A stretch of DNA of 64,000 nt, taken from assembly GCA_017163975.1 (NCBI GenBank), contig JAFFSR010000220.1, positions 12,046,001-12,110,000 on the forward strand, written 5' to 3'. Position numbers and translations under genes: made by a program. The notes beneath the pieces were generated by a model. The model ran no database searches. It saw only the letters and a list, made by a program, of their open reading frames with translations, and had not been told where the DNA came from. Shown piece by piece: positions 23,807 through 37,140 of this stretch. The DNA comes from Anastatus disparis. Taxonomy: Eukaryota; Arthropoda; Insecta; Hymenoptera; Eupelmidae. Numbering within the stretch: the first letter of the stretch is position 1; every line of letters starts with the position of its first letter.

Positions 23807-24046
23807 CCAAACTTTGAAATACCTGAGCAACAAGTCTGTGATAATAAACCAATGCCTTTACCAAAACCCTTACTGATCACCGATACCATAAGAGAACTAC
23901 GAAGGTTGGAGAAAAAAATGAAGCAGAAGGCATGCATGTCAACGGCAACTGCGGCCCCGCCAACATCGCCAGATTCGTCAGCCGCTCATCCGCAACAATC
24001 AGCGGCACAAAAATTATCGGCAGCGTTTCATGAGCTCGCATTATAA
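23807..24046 (+). CDS. terminal coding exon, conserved-looking protein of unknown family
   Basis: A strong acceptor (long T tract then TCTGTTACAG, ending 23806) opens an exon that reads to a TAA at 24044-24046. The 79 codons start PNFEIPEQQVCDNKPMP. Then comes a proline/leucine linker (LPKPLLITD), a basic amphipathic helix (TIRELRRLEKKMKQK, about residues 31-45), and a Thr/Ala/Pro/Ser-rich tail ending KLSAAFHELAL. Codon use is less AT-biased than the surroundings, and an AATAAA lies about 105 bases after the stop. I do not recognise the family. The helix followed by a disordered tail suggests a short interaction segment rather than an enzyme. A minus-strand frame running through the same bases is read as a shadow. 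Confidence 0.65.
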   Translation, partial: PNFEIPEQQVCDNKPMPLPKPLLITDTIRELRRLEKKMKQKACMSTATAAPPTSPDSSAAHPQQSAAQKLSAAFHELAL

Positions 24047-24150
24047 GCACCTATGGTTGTAATTATTGATTGTAATATTACATCCTTTTTACATTCATTG
24101 ACATTTCTTTATGTATGTAAAATGTTTTTTTTGAAGTTTGTAATTTATTT

Positions 24151-24156
24151 AATAAA
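24151..24156 (+). terminator. polyadenylation signal AATAAA
   Basis: Canonical hexamer about 105 bases downstream of the TAA at 24046, consistent with the 3' end of the transcript carrying exon 23807-24046. Confidence 0.55.
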
Positions 24157-24159
24157 TAC

Positions 24160-24690
24160 TAAGAAAACATATTTAATATGAAATATAATTAAATCGAGTT
24201 TAAGACTTATTTATCGAATCCAAACACCTACAATTTTTTTTTTACTGGTTAAACTTAACTTCAACCTTAAAAAATCTGCATTTATTTTATTTTCAATTAT
24301 TAATGCAATAGATTTATTTAACTACTAAGAAAGTAAAATGTTACAATATAAATATCTACATATAACGCCAGAAGTAAATATTTCAATAATTGATCCATTT
24401 GATTAAGTCCTAAAATACGGACTGCAGTATTTTAGTTATAAATGTTCATTATAAGATATTTAAAATCTTGAAATCAGGAGGTAGATCTTTTCTTAATAAA
24501 TTTTAAAAACAATGAGTAAAACTCAAAAGTTTTATTTCCATATGATAATTAATAGAAAAAATAAAAAAATTTACATGGTTTTTAAGATTATTAATTTGTC
24601 TATAAAAAACAGTCGAACAATAAAATTTAAATAATTTTAAACTAAATATTGTTTGCATATCCTTAAATCATTGCAAAATTAACATGTCAC
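24160..24690. other. AT-rich non-coding stretch
   Basis: Nothing supportable. Confidence 0.5.
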
Positions 24691-25640
24691 TTCAGAATTA
24701 CAATAAAACAACAAACTCATGTAACTTTCTTCTTACTTTTCTTCTCTTCCTTCCCCTTTTCATTGTGCTGCAAAATAGTGTTTTCCCTCTATCCATTGTT
24801 ATGCGAGAAAGTAAAATTCTTGAAACTCGTTGTTTCATGTTTTGCATCAGCGATAAGCAAAGTATACAGAAAAGAGAGAGAGTAGAATAGAGAAACACGC
24901 AAGGACTGGCAAAAGTCACAAACTTTCTTAATTATATCAAAAATTCAAGCCTTATTTAACAAACTCAATGGTTAGACTAGGACAAAATAACGTCTGCACT
25001 GTGATAATTGCTACTTGTAGATACCTTCGCTTGAAAACTAAGAGAGTATGAGCAGGAGAAAAGGACGGTAAGAGAATAAGGAGGAAAAAAAAGACAATAG
25101 TATATATGCTTGTTATCGGAAAATTCAGTGTAACGACACCCATTCTAAACAATAACAAGTACGGAAGTACTAAAACTCAGTGTTCTCTGCATACGAAGAA
25201 TAAGGAGTAAGAAAGAGAAAGAGAGGCCCTAAGGGTATACAATAATTTGCCATTCCCCAAGTGTATAAGTACAGTAACATACCAACAACTTATATATCTC
25301 TCTCTTACTTCCTGTCTCTCTTTCTCTTTTGCTCGCTATAACCATCCCCATATGTATATATATTTTCTACCTTTCGTTTTTTTTTTCTAACATGACTTCT
25401 GTCTTTTCTCCGTTGCATGCGCCTTATTTGCTTCCGATTTGTCAATGCTCAGGTATATAGAATCTTTTGAATTTACTCTTACTTTGCTTCAGTACTTTCG
25501 TGTCCCTCATTCTTATTTCTTTACACTTGTGTTATACGCTTTGAAACTTGCAATGGTACAGCGGCTTTTTTCGTGTTTCTTTTGTTTTTTCTTTTTGATT
25601 TATATTTATCTTATTTTTTTGTGACTTTTATAGTCGTTTT
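24691..25640. other. CT/GA-rich island
   Basis: CT-rich (24720-24790), GA-rich (25040-25230) and again CT-rich (25290-25330, 25360-25620) tracts alternate. Overlapping plus and minus frames here have Leu/Phe/Ser-rich or Arg/Lys/Glu-rich products with no domain. Read as regulatory or spacer DNA. Confidence 0.4.
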
Positions 25641-26089
25641 TCCGTAGGATTTTATATATTGTAACTTAATGAATAAAATGTAATTAGAAATAATTGATTA
25701 ATTACTAATAATAAAATAACTTGATCACTAAATTTCAAATTTAACTTGAGCATTTTTTGATCATTTTATATATTAATAAGAATCATGTTGAACTCTCTCT
25801 TGTAGTATTAAGAAAAATTATTTAATAATGTTAAATTTAAGACAATTTTTCATTTATAAAAATTCAAAATAAATTTTTCGCTTTTAAAATATAATTTATC
25901 AATATGAATTATTTATAAGCAAGTAGAATAATTTGTTTATTAGTAAATCAAATACTGACAAAATATTTACAAAGAATTTATTTCCTTTTATTTTTATTAT
26001 CAATTTTACGATGAAATTTTTTATATTTTTAATTAACTTTATCAAATTTTGCTTTTCTTATCTGACAATATTTAAATAATAAACCTAAT
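25641..26089. other. AT-rich non-coding stretch
   Basis: Nothing supportable. Confidence 0.5.
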
Positions 26090-26740
26090 TTTGCGCATTC
26101 CCTTACGTTTTTCTATTTTCGTTTTTCAATGCATCCATTAATATTTACTTTAACTGGTTCTATCAATTCTTCGTTTCATATCATCTATTTTAAGTTACCA
26201 TTGACACGAGAGAGATTTTCTTTATAATAGCAGAAAAAATATATATTTCACAGCATCTTTCTACTTTTAACAACTCCACCGTCTCATTTTTCCTGCAACT
26301 CTTTTTTTTCTTCGTCTATGCATCTTTTTTTTTTCTTTGGTATCTCTCGTTCACTCGAAGACGTAGAAATAACGCAAGTATAATGTGTTATTCTGCGGCA
26401 AGTTTCTCTTACCCCTACGATATCTTTTACACACGACTATACACACACACATTCTAATGCACACATATAAATGTATGTACATAGATACGTCTCTTTTCTC
26501 TCTGTTCTCTTGTTATATATATATAACGGTTTTAGAAGAGGGTTCAACGTGCCCTCGCGTGTCTCACGTATAACCCAAGCTTCGTATGAGCTTGAATGCA
26601 TGAGAATGAGCTTCTGCTTTTGCTACTACTACTAAAGATAGAGAAGAAGAGGATGAAGAAATAGAAGAAAAAGGAAGAGAGAGAGGGAGAGAATGATAGT
26701 TTGTCGTAAAAGGGGATAAGGTTTGAATAAGATTTACTTG
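26090..26740. other. CT-rich to GA-rich island
   Basis: Pyrimidine-rich sequence (26100-26350), a CA-rich stretch (26430-26470), a TATATATATATAA tract near 26513-26525, then GC-richer sequence (26540-26620) and GA-rich sequence (26630-26700). The layout parallels the other islands. No gene is supported. Confidence 0.4.
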
Positions 26741-29700
26741 GGGATAAATCTCAGGTACAAGCCGTGTCTTTTATAATTATATAGACAAAATACGCTGTGT
26801 ATACTTTGTTTAATTTGTCTCTAATGCGTAAATTACACGTTGTTACTAATGTATGAGAGCGGACTGATGAATTAGCTTTTGAATAATGATAGATTGAGAA
26901 ATGAGAAACTAAGGAGATAAAGATTATATGAAGCGGTAATGTAGAGTCTAAAACATAATAACAATATGCTTTAATATTAATTTTTAATAATTTTATTTTT
27001 AACCTCATAAAATGTTTCAATTATAATTTTGAAATTGGATATTTTTTACACGAAGAAAAATATTATAGAAGAAAAAATATAAAATTACATATAAATACAC
27101 CATTGGAAGGGAACTTTTGATAATCTTTAAAAAAGAGAGAAATTTTCAATTGGAAATGCAATAGCACAAATTGCATGGCAACGTTCCAATATTTTACATT
27201 AAAAAATTCTTGTTTTATTCCTTTGAGAAGAATTTCAAATTTATCATTCGATAAGAATTTTATTGGCTTTACTTACATAATAAGCAGCTCAAGAATATTT
27301 GATTTCTCGACTGTTTTGATTTTGGTATTTTGATAGCCTTTTAAAATTTTACAAATAACAAAATACGTTTACAAAATGAAATACCAAAATTTATCATAAG
27401 AATTTTATCGTTGTAAAAAGAAAACTATTTTCAGAATAATATTTTGTTATTATACTTATAAAAAATACTTGCAAGCTCTACATAGAAAAAAATATATAAT
27501 TTTCTGAACGCAATCTATAATCATACTCGAGATTTATTGGTAAGAGGAAAAAAGATAAAAAAGTATTGAAAAATACGTTTTAAACTGAAAAATGTTTACC
27601 TAAAAATAAGAGTTATATCAAATCAAAATTGTGTAAGTACTGATAAAAAAGAATTTTTTTACTCATATTATTTACAGCTTAAAAAAAAAGCAAAAGCTTT
27701 AATGGCTGATGCAATAAAGAAAAACTCTGTTTGGATTAAATGGTGGCTAAAGTTTTCTTTAGCTAATGTTTGTCCTAATTTCATGCTTGAAAATGAAAGA
27801 AATTAGTATTGTCCCTGTACAAAATGTATATAGAAAGGAAACGAACTTATAGGAAAGTTAAAGAAATTTTTTGATATCCAGCCAAAATTTTTTTTTCCAA
27901 AAGAGCAATTTTAAATTAAACGAGAGATCGAAAACTTTGAAAAAAAATCTGATAAATTTATATTTTATTTTTACTTTTAATTTTTAGAACGAAAATAGAA
28001 TACTAATAAATAATTCATCATTAATTTACAATTTTTAATTTAATTTTCATAATAAATAATATTACAAGACATTTTATAAGAAAAATATTACAATTATTAA
28101 AGTTTGAAATTTTGATTGAAGATTTTTCATAAAAATACAAAACAAAAAAAGTTAACTCTATATCATTGAAAACACGCACGTGCACCGTATACAAAACCAT
28201 TGTTTGAAGAGCTTCGATTTAAAAATCAGTAGTGCGAATGACCACGATTACAAAAGGAAGAAAACATTAAAAAATGAAAAATGTCAGTGAAGAAGAAAAA
28301 CACGCGGGTATAGAGTGCACCGAAGATAAATAAAAAAAACCCAGAAGAATGCAAACCAGTCGAATGAGAAATACAGATAAAAGAAGTTGGAAAAGAAAAG
28401 AAAATGAGAAAGGAGAAAAAATGTGGAAAGCTTGTGAAATGAAAGGTGAAGAATAAACGGAGACAAAAGTAATGTGAAATATAAAGATGAAGAAAATGTC
28501 TGCTGCAACTACTTAATTCGAAAACTTCAGAAAAATGAATTATAAAAGATAAGAGATAGAACCATGATCAAGTTTGAGAAGTCTTAAAAATTCTAAACAA
28601 ATATATTAGAAAGAAAATACAATAACAAAAATTGAAGGAAAATCTTATCATTTAAAATTAAAAATTGAAAAATTAATATTATTATAATTACAAAGTCAAA
28701 TAATAATAGTAATAATCGTAATTCAAAAGAACTATGTTGATATTTATTTACAATATTGAAACAATCACATCCCAGAAATTTAAAAAAATAAAACACTAAC
28801 ATCTAAAGATGTTTAAATAATTTATTAAATTTCCAAATAAACAATGTCATAAAAATAGTAATTCGACTTCTCTTTACTAAATAATTTTTTTGTATCTTTA
28901 TGAATATCTTAGTTTGAAATTTTGCCGTTTATCTTATTCAAATATCTTGATTAATTAATGCTTTTCATCCAAGAAATTGAGGAAATAGGAAGGATAAGAT
29001 TTGAACACAAATTTCAGTTATAATCCTATTCACAATGAAAGCGCTAATTTTCAAATAACTTAGAGAAATTAATTTCATCTAATTGAAGATGCTTTTCTGT
29101 TCGGAATTACGTTACACCATGAAATTTAAAAACATGGCACCTTAAGCATTTCTGGATGATAAATCTTATGAAATTAATAAAAGGTTTTTATCAAAATTAT
29201 AAATTATACAACTAGGTTAAAGATTATAATATCAATGGACAAGTATTTAATTAAATAGAGTAGATAAATTTGTTGCTGTATATTAAATAAAACATTAACT
29301 TTACTTGTCGCATTAATAATTTCAATTCAAAAAGAAGAAACTTTTTTTTCTAAAACGTAAAAGTATAGAGCATATAAATATTATCATGATACAAAGAGAA
29401 AGAAAAAGTTATTAAAATTCCTACCTTATCTTCTAATAAATGAATATACAAATAATTATATTTGGAACAACAATATTAACATAAATTCTATGGAACATTT
29501 TAGCATTCTTGATCAGTATTCCGTAGTTAAATTTCCAAAAAGCTTTATTAATGAGCATGGGATCGATAAACGTACTTTCATAATTTACAAATTTGTTAAT
29601 GATATTTTCTGAAAATTCAATTATTCAATATTTATTAATAATGCTTCAAAGAGTTATTTCCAAAAATTGTTATTTCAAGCATAATTATTCATACCACTGC

Positions 29701-30944
29701 TAATTAGCTGGTAAAATAGAAACTTTATCGATCTCCATCTCCTCTTAAAGTTGATCTTTAAAAGAGAAGAGGTTATCACATTATATGCCGAGGCGCGTTT
29801 TCCTTCCGTCTTGACGTGACTACTAACCACGAAGTGTCGCAATGTACTAATTAGTACTGATTTCATTCCTCCCTTGAAGATTATATATATATATATATAA
29901 ATAAGATAGTTATAATCATACTCTCTAATGATATAAGATGCATCGTGAGATAATTAATAAAGGAAATTGGACAGTATTAGAGATATTATGCAATCCGATA
30001 AAATAATTTGTTATAAAAAGATTAGTTAATATTATTAAACAATTGGGTAGTAAAGTATGCTAACTTTGTTTTATTATATATTTATTTCAAAAATTTTTAA
30101 CATTTACTTAACATGTCATTCATTAAATAAAATTTTTAGACATGTATAATTTTCAAATAATGTTGAATTATTACATTTTGACTTAATAATTTATGATAGC
30201 TTTTAAAGTTTTCATCCATTTTAGAATACAACATAACTTATTTTAGTTTAGAGCCAATCAAACATAAATTCATAAAATAAGAACGGAAATAAAAATTAGC
30301 TTGACCGTTTATCTACAACATCTTATTAGCATTGCGAACGTTTAAGACTTGGATTGATCACGATTTTCAGAATAACCGTTGGCACAGCAGTGCTTTTATT
30401 TGTGCGAATTGAAAATTTGACGATGTAATGCGTAGAACTTTAAAATTTGGATACAAAATATATTATTTTAATTCATGAATGATATTAAAACATTTTTATT
30501 AATCAAAGCATATGTTTGATATTCATTTGAAATTCATATAGCTAATAATGTTTATTATTAAGTTACCTGATTTTAGAACTCACGCATACTGAAATGTTTC
30601 TGTTTAAATGTGTGCTCACCTGAAAAAAAGAAGAAAACAATAATTTTAATTTTAATACATCATGGAAAAATATTTTTCATATTACAAAATATGTATATTG
30701 AAGCATAAGTTCAAACAAATTTTTTAGCTCATTATAATATAAATATGTACACAGTTGAAAAAATTTTCTTATCGCGTAAATAGAAAAATATTTCAACTTT
30801 GCGAAATATTCAGGGATGTGTGAATTCAAACAAATTTTTTAGCTCATTAAAATATAAATATTTACACGGTTGAAAAATAAAATTCATTTCACATATGCGG
30901 AAAACTTTAACAAAAATGTCTTGCATAATAAATGCGATTACCTT
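26741..30944. other. long AT-rich stretch with a GA-rich patch
   Basis: No gene is visible over about 4 kb. The patch at 28240-28520 is strongly purine-rich on the plus strand (GAAGAAAA, GGAGAAAA words) and explains the hydrophobic minus-strand frame there. A TA array lies at about 29883-29899. Confidence 0.5.
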
Positions 30945-31636
30945 CCCTGGTAGAAATTTTCCCGATTTTTTCTCCATGGGTTGGTCAATTTTTTTATATA
31001 TTCCCATTCGTTGTACTATTATTTCGCCAATATCACCGCTAATGGCGTCACGTTTTACGCCATTCATTGCCCAACCGATATGGGAAATTTAAAGTTATGC
31101 TTTATATATTAATTATCACAATCATTATTACAATTATAACACATGAATAAACATATCACACGCGCACGTACATATAAAATAATTAATTGATTATCGTTTT
31201 AGAATTGTCTTTGATTAAAAGCAACATATTTTATTTTTATTAACTACGTTAAATTTTTTATAGCTTTTTTCACTATGTTCACAATTGAGGTTAAGTATAC
31301 AGTCAAAATTTTCAATCTTTCACACGTATTATTTTCATCACTTTCTTCAAACACATAATCACTTTACAAACTACTTTGTTTTTATAATTATCTAAAATTC
31401 TTTTTGCTCTGTATTTTTTAAACAGTAAATACAGTAGTTATATTATGTAGCACACGTTTGATTTCAGAGTCTACCGAACGTTAGTTAGTTGTCGCTTTCG
31501 TGTTCGCACTTGTCACAGACGCCAGCTGTTAAACAGTCCGCCATTCATTAGTAAAATATTTCGCCAACCGTTCACAAATAAAATTGGGCAATAATTGAAA
31601 AATTGGGCATTTTTGTTGGTGAAATTTCTACCAGGG
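30945..31636. mobile_element. TIR element, about 690 bp, CCCTGGTAGAAATTT ends
   Basis: The left end CCCTGGTAGAAATTT (30945-30959) is repeated in inverse at 31622-31636 (AAATTTCTACCAGGG). TTGGGCAA-type words recur near both ends as subterminal repeats. The same terminal sequence bounds a much shorter element at 51.37 kb, so it is a family. TA dinucleotides lie just outside both ends, which would fit a Tc1/mariner-type TA target, but a few uncertain bases intervene. No transposase is encoded. A short minus-strand frame inside (30810-31067) is not recognisable. Confidence 0.55.
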
Positions 31637-33165
31637 TTGTATTACTCTTTTGTAAAATTTACGTTTTTATTAAATATGTTTTAAACAAGTTTTAATAAAT
31701 TCTGAAAAAGTACACGGACGGATTATAAAGAAATAATGAATTATTATTTGTTGTTTTTTAATTTATTTTTACTATTCTTTTGACAAAACACGGTAATATG
31801 TATTTTTTTAAATAATAATACATTATATAACAAAGCAAAAATATGGATTTTTTGTAAAAACAAAGTTCATGGTACCAAAAGAATAATCAACTTCATTTCC
31901 GATTGTCATATAGTGCTTTATCTCTTATTCAACTTTGGCCATTTTATTAATTTGGAGAATTTTTTCAAGTTAATGCAACAAAACATAATTTTTTCTTCTT
32001 ATTTTTGTTGGTTTTATTCATAATTTTTTTAGAACTTTCAAGCTGTAATGAGAAATGATATACAGAAACACGCATATACACAAACCTACGCATATACTCA
32101 AAAATATGTACGTACACTTAAAATTTGTATATATATATTTTTTTTTTCTCAAAAAAAATTTATGTAATTTTGAAAAGAAAAGAAAAAGTTGAAAAATTCT
32201 TGTTTACTTTTCAACAGAAATGTCTTACTTTGTCCTACTTTTCGAGTTAATAAAGTGGCCGGGAATAAAATTATTTATATAAAGTTTAAAATTTAGTCTC
32301 TCTTAAATACAATAAAGACTTACAGTCGTATTGATGAAGTGTAGGCAGTTTGGGAAAAATAAACTATTAAATATTAATAAAAGAAAAAAAAGGAAAATGC
32401 AACATAATATTTGCAGAATGAATTTCGAAACGAATAAAGTTCATTAATTTGAAATTTTTAGTCTTGTTAACTCTTGGGATGAAAATAATGAATATTTATA
32501 AAGATTTGTCGGCCAAAATGTTTTAAATATTACATTTTAATGATCTTGAATAAAGTAGTATTTATTATGGTTGTTATTTAAATAATTAAAATTACATGTA
32601 AATGAATAACTTTTTTTAAAAGCACTTAAATTTAATTTTTAAGCTACAAAAAGTGAAAATACATCAAAAATACGTACGAAAATGTTAATAACGTCCAACG
32701 ATTACATTTCAAAATATAAAAGTTAAAATAAAATTATGTAAAAATGAAAAAAGCGTGATAACGCAATATTTTCGGTGAATATTTTCGAAAATTCCGGTAT
32801 TGTTACTTCGTAATTTGATTTTAATGTTTCATAACATTTTAATGCTACGCCAATGAAAAATTAATAACTTAATATTTATTTTCAATCACATTTCACGATC
32901 TGATCAAAAAACAATATTGAATTCAGTTACGGAAATGAACGAAATAATCGTTTATATAGAGATTTAAAATGTTTCAATTTATATATTTGAAACGAAAGCT
33001 TATAAATATACACTGATGTCTATTTTTATGGTACTATTGTTATCGACTTAAATATGGTGGATTTTTATTACTTTGATTTGAACTTATCAATTAAAAAATA
33101 TGGAAAAAAAAGAAAAGAATAGAAAAGTTAACGTCGATATAAGAATTACTCAATGCACTTATACT
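31637..33165. other. AT-rich non-coding stretch
   Basis: Nothing supportable. Confidence 0.5.
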
Positions 33166-33850
33166 TTTCCAATATTGCATGAAATTTTTCTTTCTGTATC
33201 TCAGCTTGAAAGAGAACAGAAAAAAAATGATGCTCAAAAACAACAGATTTTCACTCCAACGTAGTCTAGAGAGAAAGGATGGTATAATCCTTAGCTCTTA
33301 TAAAAGGGAAGGGAACGAAAAAAAAAGAGAAAAAGAAAAATACGAACAGCGAGGTATGTCGTAAAATAAATCTCCGAAGCAAGTTCCGCATGGTCCTTTC
33401 TTAAATCCAAGGATAAGCTCTTTTTCTCTATTTCTCCCTGACTTTCTCTCTCTCTCTCTTTCTTCCTTTTTCTCTCCGTTCTTTCTATTTCTCTCTCTCT
33501 CCGTTCTTTCTCTTTCTACAAGCTATAAAACAGGTGAGAAGTGTCGTAAGTCCAGGCTGTTACTGTCCTCGATCTGCATTTCTACTTTCAACTAAAGCAA
33601 AGTTTCTTCCCCGTTCTCAAGGTGATGGCAACTTTAGACAAATCGCCTCTTATCTTCCTTTTTTTCAACTATACTCTGCCTAGTATAGCTTTGCTTAGAA
33701 AGTAAATGGCTTTATAGAAGATATTTGTATCTGACTTCTTAGTCTGTCTTATAAAAAAGTACCAGGCAATTTAAGAGCTCGGTCATTCATACGTAGTCAA
33801 GTTTATATATTTCTTTTTGAAATTAAGGAAGTCTGATAGTACGAAAAAAT
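33166..33850. other. GA-rich to CT-rich island
   Basis: A GA-rich stretch (33210-33350) is followed by CT-rich sequence (33415-33520), then a mixed GC-richer block (33530-33700) that contains GTGAGA and GTAAGT donor-like words but no matching acceptor with an open frame. Confidence 0.4.
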
Positions 33851-34340
33851 AAAAAGCTCGATTTTGAACATTTTTTTCATTTAAACAGAAAATATATAGT
33901 TTCATCAAATAATTTGATCCTTTAAATATTTATAATAAATTGTCAAATGAAGGTTTTCCACGAAGAAATATGTAAAATTTTGATCTTTTATTTATCAAAA
34001 GATTTATAAAGATATACAAAAGTTAAACTAGATTAATTTAGTTTGTATTGGAAAAATCAAAATAAAATATAATTAGTCTATTATTTGTTCCAGATGTCTG
34101 ACGAAATCTTGATTTTTTCACTTATTTTTGCAATTTTCCTTGTTTATTTCCTTACATTCCCTTTTATTTCTCTATATTAATTTTTTTTTTCAATTTTCTC
34201 ATATTATAAGCAGTAACAACAGTTTTTTACATTCCCCTGAGCTCTCTTTTTTGATACATCAGTAATAAAAAAGTTTTTCCAAATTATACAACATTAACTC
34301 ATACGTTATTTTACAAAAAAATTCCTATTTGGTTAGAATG
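33851..34340. other. AT-rich non-coding stretch
   Basis: Nothing supportable. Confidence 0.5.
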
Positions 34341-34640
34341 GCTAACATTTAAGTGAAATCCATTAAGTTTTGACTCTGCAGTAAGATTTGCGCTGGAGAG
34401 CATTATAACTATGCATTACACAGTTTGCGAGCATACATTATCGTTGCATTTAAATGCTTCAAGTATCTAAGAGATATTGGATGATAGCTTCTATTGTAAA
34501 CATTACTGTCTAAACAATCGTTTTAGGTTACAGTAATGAAACATAACCTACAAGCCATTTCAATAGTTAACCTTTCATTTACATTTGCATGGATAATGCA
34601 TGTGTGTTTGAATTGTAATTATTCCTTTGTTTATTTTTTC
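34341..34640. promoter_or_regulatory. POU/SOX-like motif cluster with palindromes
   Basis: A perfect POU octamer ATTTGCAT (34583-34590) is followed by ATAATGCAT, ATTGT (34612) and CCTTTGTTT (about 34623). ATGCATTA (34411) and the 12-base palindrome GCATTTAAATGC (34446-34457) lie upstream. The block is less AT-rich than its flanks and shows no exon. POU plus SOX sites side by side are typical of animal neural enhancers. This is a motif-level inference only. Confidence 0.3.
34484..34558 (+). ncRNA. imperfect 75-nt hairpin, possible small-RNA precursor
   Basis: CATTACTGT (34501-34509) pairs perfectly with ACAGTAATG (34530-34538). Inside it, CTAAAC pairs with GTTTTAG with one bulged base around an AATC loop. 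Outside it, ATAGCTT (34484-34490) pairs with AAGCCAT (34552-34558) with one mismatch, across an asymmetric internal loop. The length is right for a pre-miRNA, but the internal loop is large and I recognise no known mature sequence. Confidence 0.15.
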
Positions 34641-35479
34641 ATTTTTTAACTAAAAATTGCAAAATGCTTTTTTTTTAATTTTTAATTTTATAACTTTGTA
34701 TCGTCTTCCCAATCAACGTTTAAACAAAGCGGAAAAACTTTATTTGAGAACTTTAATAATTTTGATATTATAATTAGAGAATTTTTTCAAACTATTTATT
34801 TTACAAAAAATGTATATTGTTGCATGAAAAAGTCATCCTGAAAAGTCAAAGAAAAATTTAATAGAAAATGATAAAGTTAAATTTTGTAATAAATTTAACG
34901 CACTATAAAATAACTTAATTGAAATCAGTTCCTGTTTACGACATTTCAAAAATTAGCATTAAATTTTCCAATTAAAATTAAATTACAATAAACTCAATCA
35001 AAAATCATAAAAATACGACTGTAAAATTTTATTATTCAATGAATTTGTAACTAATACTAAATTATTATCATTATTATATTTTACGACTCTAGTTTCAGAA
35101 AATAATTTATAGATGTTGCTACCAGGGAGCAGTAATATTTAGTACTGGGGTAAATTTATTCAAAAGTGATTTGTAACTTTAGTTTAAATTTATACCATTT
35201 CTGAATTCGTGATTCGATTTGAAAATTATAAGTTTAATGTGATATTTAAAGTTTTTTAATAACTATATTTAATAAATTATATTACATTTTGAAAATTTTC
35301 TGTTCATGTTTAATTGTTTATGACAAATATTTTAAACAAAATTTTAAACATTTCCTCAGTACTGTAAATATATCAATATTAGCTAAATCTAGTTTCTTCA
35401 AAGTGTTGAATTTCAGCTCTCTCGTTTTTGATGTTCTCACCTTAATATACAAATATTTTCTCTTTCGCAAAATTCAAGC
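34641..35479. other. AT-rich non-coding stretch
   Basis: Nothing supportable. A lone CTACCAGGG (35119-35127) resembles the ends of the TIR family at 30.9 kb but has no partner. Confidence 0.45.
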
Positions 35480-35950
35480 ACGTGCATTATACGTGACGTG
35501 ACGCGTTACGCGCGTGTCTTTTTCTCCGTCTCACCTTATATATCCAACTACATTTTTGAATTCACACGATGCCATAGAATTGAACTTAAAAAAAAAAATA
35601 AAATAAAAAAAAAAGAAGAGGAAAAACATATAGGTAAAGAGAAAGCTGAGCTGGCCTAATGCCGGAAGCTGTATATACAAGGCTACTTTGAGCTTTTAGT
35701 TCTTTTTTTTTTTAAGCCCTAGTTCGACGATGCTACTAGTACTGCAGTTGTCGTCACTCTACCTGCAGCCATACACTTCTTCCGGCCTCTTTCTCTCTCT
35801 CTCTCTCTATTTCTCTCCACTTTACCTTGCTCGTGCTTTTCTGAAATCCATCCACTCTAAAAATTTTTCTTGTTGCTTCCTTTACTTTCTTTTTTTTTTC
35901 TTCTACCTAAGCAATATAATGCTGTACGTGATGTAGTGCTTCTTCGTACA
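35480..35950. other. mixed island with CpG words and CT array
   Basis: CpG-containing words (GTGACGTGACGCGTTACGCGCG, split across 35490-35516) precede an A-rich tract, GC-richer sequence at 35640-35690, and a CT array at 35788-35808. Frames are low-complexity. Similar in build to the other islands. Confidence 0.4.
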
Positions 35951-36640
35951 CCTGTTTTATCTTTAGTTTTTAGAATTACAAATTTTTTCTTAAATTAATT
36001 CTCAAAAGTTGAAAGTACTTTTAAGCATAATAATTTTTATGGTACGTAAATGTGTAATAAACGTAGCGATTATTTAATTAATAAATAAACTAAAAAATTC
36101 TAAGGTTTAACTTTGTTTCAAAATTTCGATGATATAATAATATCGAGGAAAATCTAGTTTTATTTTGAATAATTGAAATTTTTCAAAATATACAATATCC
36201 GTGGAATGTACATGCATAAAATATTTGAAATATCTCCGCAAGTAATATCAAAAATATTTCAATAGAGGGTATTAGAAAAAAAAAATATCTATTTTATCTT
36301 CTATTGAGGATCGTTCGATAATTTTTCTGCGATTTTTGTTCAAACATTCAAACCTATATATAGACGATGCTAAAATATGTTTGCTCTTATGTTCCGCATA
36401 AGACGTTCGAGAGATAAGCATACTTCAAATTTATGAAATTCAATAGGGTCTTACATTAAATTTATAATGTATAAGTAAGAGCAGATGGAATACCACAAAC
36501 TATCTCTTTCTGATATAATTTTTTTTTTCACTTCGCGAACTGCACTTGTCTTGATATATTAAACCTTTTATCAATTTTTTGTTTTATTTTTTCAAAAATA
36601 AATATTAGATTTCAATTTTTTGTGTTATTTTTATGCAACC
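35951..36640. other. AT-rich non-coding stretch
   Basis: Nothing supportable. Confidence 0.5.
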
Positions 36641-37140
36641 CCTAAATCTCCGGATGAAAATTCTAGTTTACCGTGTTTTTTTGAAACGTGTTTTTAAAAA
36701 TTCTCTTTTCCTTTTACCTTTTTTCTGTTTGTTTTTTTAAAAATACTTCGCGCATATTTCCTTTAAACTTCATTCTAGCGTTTCTTTATTGACTTCTATC
36801 TTTTTTTTATCTCCAGGACAGTTTTGGCTTGCAATCTTGTGCTCTTTTCTATTTTTTTTCCCTTTTGGGAGGCTATTTGGATCTCTATCTGTAGATTCCC
36901 GGTTTGGCTCATGTGACAAACCGTTTGGCAGGCAGTGTCGACTGCGCTTCCGTAATTTTGCCCGCTTTTTATCTCTTTCTTTTTCTCTCTCCTTTTTTTT
37001 CTTTCCTTTCTGTTTCTATCTTTCATTTATCCTCCACTTCACTCCTTTGCGCTTCTGCTGCGGTAGCAGAAATGACAAAGGAATCAAAAAGTAGGTCACA
37101 CACAAATTACGTAACCATTGGACAGTAGCTTTACCGTATG
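36641..37140. other. CT-rich island
   Basis: Pyrimidine-rich on the plus strand, with a GC-richer core at 36880-36960 (GGTTTGGCTCATGTGACAAA, GGCAGGCAGTGTCGACTGCG). Three overlapping frames on both strands have no recognisable domain; the core could hide a short exon but no boundary pair is convincing. Confidence 0.4.

Noticed and set aside
35119..35127. CTACCAGGG as an end of the 30.9-kb TIR family
   Set aside because: No inverted partner lies nearby and the match stops after nine bases.
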